15,115 bases of DNA from contig JAFQUU010000019.1 in the NCBI GenBank assembly GCA_017408305.1, forward strand, positions 1-15,115. The letters run 5' to 3'. This stretch comes from Clostridia bacterium. GTDB taxonomy: Bacteria > Bacillota > Clostridia > Christensenellales > UBA1242. This document shows positions 13,954 through 15,115 of the stretch, one piece after another. Positions within the stretch are counted from its first letter, which is position 1, and every line of letters starts with the position of its first letter. Below the pieces are notes generated by a model. That model made no database searches. It saw nothing but the letters and a program-made list of their open reading frames with translations, and had not been told where the DNA came from. The position numbers and the translations under genes were made by a program.

Positions 13954-13990
13954 GGTGTTCATACGCGCCCTTTGGCCATAGCGGACCACC
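13954..13990 (-). ncRNA. Structured leader of rplS (candidate L19 leader)
   Basis: Between the predicted start site (near 13997) and the AGGAGG site lies a GC-rich segment in an otherwise AT-rich area. On the minus strand it begins GGTGGTCCGC and ends GCGTATGAACACC. GGTG/CACC can close a stem with CGC/GCG and GCC/GGC pairings inside. Bacillota rplS mRNAs are known to carry an autoregulatory L19 leader; the match is by position and structure, not verified by a covariance model. Confidence 0.55.
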
Positions 13991-14003
13991 CAAAGTCTTA
14001 ACC

Positions 14004-14032
14004 ACTATAGCACAAGTCAAACAAAAATGCAA
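14004..14032 (-). promoter_or_regulatory. Promoter of rplS
   Basis: On the minus strand, TTGCAT (14032-14027), a 17-base spacer and TATAGT (14009-14004) with extended -10 TGC. Start expected near 13997. Confidence 0.65.
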
Positions 14033-14088
14033 GGGGGTTTTAAAAGATTTTTTACAAATTTTTTAAAAATCCGTTATATATAGAAAAT

Positions 14089-14105
14089 CCCACTATTTAA
14101 GTGGG
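14089..14105 (-). terminator. Terminator of the orphan gene at 14111
   Basis: CCCACT / AGTGGG with a 5-base loop, followed on the minus strand by ATTTTCTATATAT. The stem is only 6 bp with an imperfect T run, so strength is moderate. Confidence 0.7.
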
Positions 14106-14110
14106 CTTCT

Positions 14111-14686
14111 TTATCTTGACAACTCTTCAGTTTTTTCTTTTTTGTTTGAAAGTACATTATTGATATAATTTTTTTCAACTGCCTTACCAACCTGCTCAAT
14201 AGAATCAAAACATATGTTAGAGTCTATCTCTGTGCCATAAACCTTATATTTTGTTCCAAACATATCATCATGTGTCTCAAGCAAATAAACTGGACCTGAT
14301 TTCATTGATTGGTCATGACCACCTGTCCTTTGCACCTTATTTGATGACAACATAAGTTGATTAAACAAATTTGCTGTGTTTGTCTTTGAATAGGAATAAT
14401 CCCAACCAAGCATTTCAAGAGCATCTGATAAGTTACTAAAAGGCAAAGTTATGGAATAACAATTTTTTGATGTATGGTTATGAATTTGGCAATTAACATA
14501 CATTGCACAAAGTTTTGAATAATTGTATCCAAGTCGGAGGCTGATTGAGTGCATTACATCAATTTGTATGTCTTGAATTTTCAACAAACCGATTACTTGT
14601 GGAGGTTCAGAGTTCTTTATTGACCAAACGCTTTCAACTACACCTTGCTTCGCAAGTTCTTCCAACCTGTTTAAATTTAATTTCAT
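14111..14686 (-). CDS. Unrecognised 191-residue soluble protein
   Basis: I do not recognise this protein. It starts MKLNLNRLEELAKQG with GAGGAA 5 bases upstream of the ATG. It has no signal peptide or membrane helix. The middle is mixed alpha/beta (VIGLLKIQDIQIDVMHSIS, AMYVNCQIHNHTS, PFSNLSDALEMLGWDYSYS) and the C-terminus is Lys/Glu-rich. Codon choice differs from the neighbours: more TCA Ser, TTG/TTA Leu, AAT Asn and AGG Arg, where the housekeeping genes prefer CTT, AAC and CGC. That suggests recent acquisition or weak expression. It has its own promoter and terminator, so it is a single-gene unit between rplS and the phosphohexomutase. Confidence 0.8.
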   Translation of the reverse strand: MKLNLNRLEELAKQGVVESVWSIKNSEPPQVIGLLKIQDIQIDVMHSISLRLGYNYSKLCAMYVNCQIHNHTSKNCYSITLPFSNLSDALEMLGWDYSYSKTNTANLFNQLMLSSNKVQRTGGHDQSMKSGPVYLLETHDDMFGTKYKVYGTEIDSNICFDSIEQVGKAVEKNYINNVLSNKKEKTEELSR

Positions 14687-14708
14687 ATTTCCTCTTTATT
14701 TTGGATTA

Positions 14709-14737
14709 TTTATATCACAAAAGAATATATTAGTCAA
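14709..14737 (-). promoter_or_regulatory. Promoter of the orphan gene
   Basis: On the minus strand, TTGACT (14737-14732), a 17-base spacer and TATAAA (14714-14709) preceded by extended -10 TGA. Start expected near 14702. TTGACT also occurs 5 bases further upstream in tandem. Confidence 0.75.
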
Positions 14738-14761
14738 GTCAAGACTAAAAAAACTTGATTA

Positions 14762-14792
14762 AAAAAAATGATACACATGGTATCATTTTTTT
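14762..14792. terminator. Terminator after the phosphohexomutase, bidirectional
   Basis: Perfect 13-base arms AAAAAAATGATAC / GTATCATTTTTTT with loop ACATG. It has a T run on both strands and lies right after the TAG stop of the phosphohexomutase frame. Confidence 0.88.
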
Positions 14793-14793
14793 A

Positions 14794-15115
14794 CTAAACC
14801 TGTCTGGTTTTTAGGCCAATTAGTTTTTCGTAAACCTTAATTGCTTTTTCGCACTCTTCAAGGTTTTCCATTTCGGCAAAAAGGCGAATAACATTTTCGT
14901 TGCCACTAAACCTTAAAACTCCCTAATAGCCGTTTTCATAAGTGATTTTTAGGCCATCATCATAGGAAACTTTTTGAATTTTTCTGCCTTTAATCTCTGG
15001 AAGCACTTTGTCCACAAACAAAAGTTTATTGATTTTTGTGCGTTGTTCGTCCGTAAAAGGATAGGCGTATTCCACAACTTCGCAAGGGAATTTGTATTTC
15101 TTTTTAAGGGATTTA
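14794..15115 (-). pseudogene. Phosphoglucomutase/phosphomannomutase C-terminus, broken by in-frame TAG
   Basis: C-terminal end of an alpha-D-phosphohexomutase, which interconverts hexose 1- and 6-phosphates; the rest lies beyond the right edge. The minus-strand frame reads KITYENGY, then TAG at 14925-14923, then GVLRFSGNENVIRLFAE and 32 more residues to a TAG at 14796-14794 followed by TAA. The segment after the TAG contains the domain IV phosphate-binding loop (RFSGNEN, cf. the family R-[PF]-SGTEP), and family members usually have Trp where the TAG falls, so TGG to TAG is the simplest explanation. If real, the product lacks its last 43 residues and the phosphate loop. It may instead be a sequencing error or a suppressed stop. 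The 42 codons downstream remain intact, so the change is recent or tolerated. Confidence 0.75.

Noticed and set aside
13667..13981. 104-codon plus-strand frame opposite rplS
   Set aside because: Antisense shadow of a certain ribosomal protein gene and its leader.
14794..15115. Genome-wide reassignment of TAG to an amino acid
   Set aside because: No other gene in the window has an in-frame TAG, and dnaJ and paralogue C end at TAG at the expected family or block length.
1..15115. tRNA or rRNA genes, insertion sequences, CRISPR arrays
   Set aside because: No cloverleaf-like segments, rRNA stretches, transposase frames or regular repeat arrays were seen on either strand.

Overview
The window looks like chromosomal DNA from an AT-rich, low-GC Gram-positive bacterium (Bacillota, Clostridia- or Bacilli-like, possibly an uncultured gut lineage). 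Three things support this. Two classic Bacillota neighbourhoods are present: dnaK-dnaJ-(prmA)-rsmE-mtaB and rpsU-dnaG-rpoD-(trmK-nif3)-zinc-ribbon gene. Promoters are of the sigma-A type (TTGACA/TATAAT-like). Many starts carry AGGAGG-like ribosome binding sites. Intergenic DNA is extremely AT-rich, in places with no G or C for about 80 bases. Species-level assignment is not possible from the sequence alone.

Layout. (1) 1-2663: the 3' part of dnaK, an intercistronic stem-loop, full-length dnaJ, and two bidirectional hairpin terminators. (2) 2672-3136, minus: a six-helix membrane protein (DUF308/HdeD-like) with its own promoter, sitting where prmA is usually found. (3) 3252-5354: rsmE and mtaB, rRNA and tRNA modification enzymes. 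(4) 5453-7527, minus: four tandem genes of one unrecognised protein family. The first three form a tight operon; the fourth has its own copy of a similar promoter. (5) 7588-10778: the macromolecular synthesis operon rpsU-dnaG-rpoD, followed by a coiled-coil/zinc-ribbon gene (COG1579 type); the genes commonly found between rpoD and the latter (trmK, nif3) are absent. (6) 11632-13483: an XRE-type repressor-like gene divergent from a secreted or membrane-anchored protein with Ig-like features; the shared intergenic region carries an inverted repeat over the promoter of the surface protein. (7) 13580-14000, minus: rplS with a structured leader. (8) 14111-14686, minus: an orphan protein with different codon use. 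(9) 14794-15115, minus: the C-terminal end of a phosphoglucomutase/phosphomannomutase broken by an in-frame TAG where Trp is expected.

Most of the window is housekeeping: protein folding, ribosome and tRNA modification, replication priming, the primary sigma factor and ribosomal proteins S21 and L19. The least explained part is the four-paralogue block between mtaB and rpsU. Other points worth attention are three genes whose -10 hexamer lies only 6-7 bases before the ATG, implying leaderless mRNAs, and the interrupted phosphohexomutase.
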